From the NCBI GenBank assembly GCA_030684415.1, contig JAUXNL010000340.1, forward strand, positions 1 through 7,011: a DNA stretch of 7,011 nucleotides, in the 5' to 3' direction. A program made the translations under genes and the position numbers. The DNA is from Moraxellaceae bacterium (GTDB lineage: Bacteria; Pseudomonadota; Gammaproteobacteria; Pseudomonadales; Moraxellaceae). This document shows positions 6,311 through 7,011 of the stretch, piece by piece. The notes beneath the pieces were generated by a model, which saw only the letters and a program-made list of their open reading frames with translations, was not told where the DNA came from and made no database searches. Position 1 is the stretch's first letter, and each line of letters begins with the position of its first letter.

Positions 6311-7006
6311 TCAACGATACGGCTGGGCGCTGCGCAGGATGAGGCTGTCCATGTATTCAGCCACGGCCAGCAACTGGTCATGGGTGAGGTCGGGCACCAG
6401 CTTGCGGATCACCATGTGCACCGCGCCACGAATCACGCTAACGCCGCCCTCGGCCATCTTGCGCAAAATGAAGCCGAGCTTGAGCAGCTCGATGGGGTTG
6501 GTGAAGTAAGCCTCCATGGCCAGGTCAGTGACTTCATTCAGGACGGCCGTCAGTGCCGGAATCTGCTCTTGGGTCTGGCCGTCGCGCATTTTCGTGATGA
6601 CGTCGTGCAGCCGCTTGTAGGTGTCGGCACTGATGGGAAAGCCCACATAAGCGGCGGCATGGCCATGGACATCCGGCGCCGTCAGCATCAGGCTGCCCAC
6701 ATAATCGGCCATCGGCAAAAGCTGTTTGTTGTCGAGCTTGTTGATGATGGTGCGCGAAATGCTGTGAATGGTGCTCTTGATGGTGCCGACGGAGCCGTGA
6801 ATCAGCTTGCTCATGAACGGGCTCAGCTTGAGCAAGTCGATGATGTCGATAAAAAACACCTGCAGTACCTCGTCCGTGAAGTCCACCATGATGTCGTTGA
6901 GCAAGCCCGACTGCGAAGCGGAGACGCGCTTGTCGATATTGGCCACCAGGGTTTCGGAGTTGTGACGCAAGCGCTCGGAGGACAGAAAGGCAATATAGGC
7001 AGTCAT
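6311..7006 (-). CDS. Hypothetical helical protein with internal tandem duplication
   Basis: A 231-residue protein that I do not recognise. It is rich in hydrophobic and charged residues in amphipathic-helix patterns, with no signal peptide, cysteine or evident catalytic motif. Residues 43-108 align without gaps to 159-224, with 23 of 66 identical by hand count, sharing TD, LLKL, an HxxxR pattern, QLL and AxYxxSLxL. The helical stretches before each copy (about 11-42 and 127-158) also match in hydrophobic pattern, so the protein is probably two copies of a unit of about 98 residues, linked by a short loop with PDVHGHAAAYVGFP (111-124). The ATG at 7006 lies 5 nt from the window edge, the reading frame is still open there, and no ribosome binding site can be judged, so the true start may be further upstream. 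A terminator follows downstream at 6208-6231. Confidence 0.8.
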   Translation of the reverse strand: MTAYIAFLSSERLRHNSETLVANIDKRVSASQSGLLNDIMVDFTDEVLQVFFIDIIDLLKLSPFMSKLIHGSVGTIKSTIHSISRTIINKLDNKQLLPMADYVGSLMLTAPDVHGHAAAYVGFPISADTYKRLHDVITKMRDGQTQEQIPALTAVLNEVTDLAMEAYFTNPIELLKLGFILRKMAEGGVSVIRGAVHMVIRKLVPDLTHDQLLAVAEYMDSLILRSAQPYR

Positions 7007-7011
7007 GGGCT

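Noticed and set aside
1..7011. Defence island, prophage, toxin-antitoxin or CRISPR content
   Set aside because: No spaced repeats, transposase, integrase, toxin or restriction-type gene was seen; the nuclease-like DUF1853 motif alone does not make a defence system.

Overview
The window is dense, GC-rich bacterial chromosome with eight protein-coding genes, seven on the minus strand and one on the plus strand. There are no RNA genes, insertion sequences, phage genes or CRISPR arrays. The families present (DUF1853, DUF2804, a PA4642-like small protein, a DUF4282-like membrane protein, a class C beta-lactamase-like serine hydrolase) suggest a gammaproteobacterium, probably near the Pseudomonadales. 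No marker gene fixes the genus. It reads as ordinary core or housekeeping-type chromosome rather than a mobile island.

Layout, left to right. A serine hydrolase/esterase of the beta-lactamase fold (60-1367, minus) follows a two-helix membrane protein with a repetitive helical tail (1475-2014, minus). Next comes a leftward cluster read in the order DUF1853 protein (3763-4731), DUF2804 protein (2714-3766), exported 1-Cys peroxiredoxin (2140-2667). The first two overlap by ATGA, and the third follows after 46 bp. The cluster is divergent from a classical short-chain dehydrogenase (4864-5730, plus). The 132-bp region between them carries a 16-bp palindrome that may be an operator. The dehydrogenase converges on a small ankyrin-like PA4642-type gene (5883-6176, minus), with a hairpin just after the dehydrogenase stop codon. 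At the right edge a 231-residue protein of unknown function (6311-7006, minus) has a clear internal duplication. Its transcript should end at a good intrinsic terminator (6208-6231).

How the genes work together: only the DUF1853-DUF2804 pair, and probably the peroxiredoxin, look like one transcription unit, and their shared role is unknown. The hydrolase, dehydrogenase and membrane protein may be independent units. I found no convincing undescribed multi-gene system. The most interesting items are the two-copy repeat in the right-edge protein, the nuclease-like motif layout in the DUF1853 protein coupled to DUF2804, the palindrome in the divergent promoter region, and the exported peroxiredoxin with a single cysteine. 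Several long open frames on the opposite strand of these genes are judged to be shadows.
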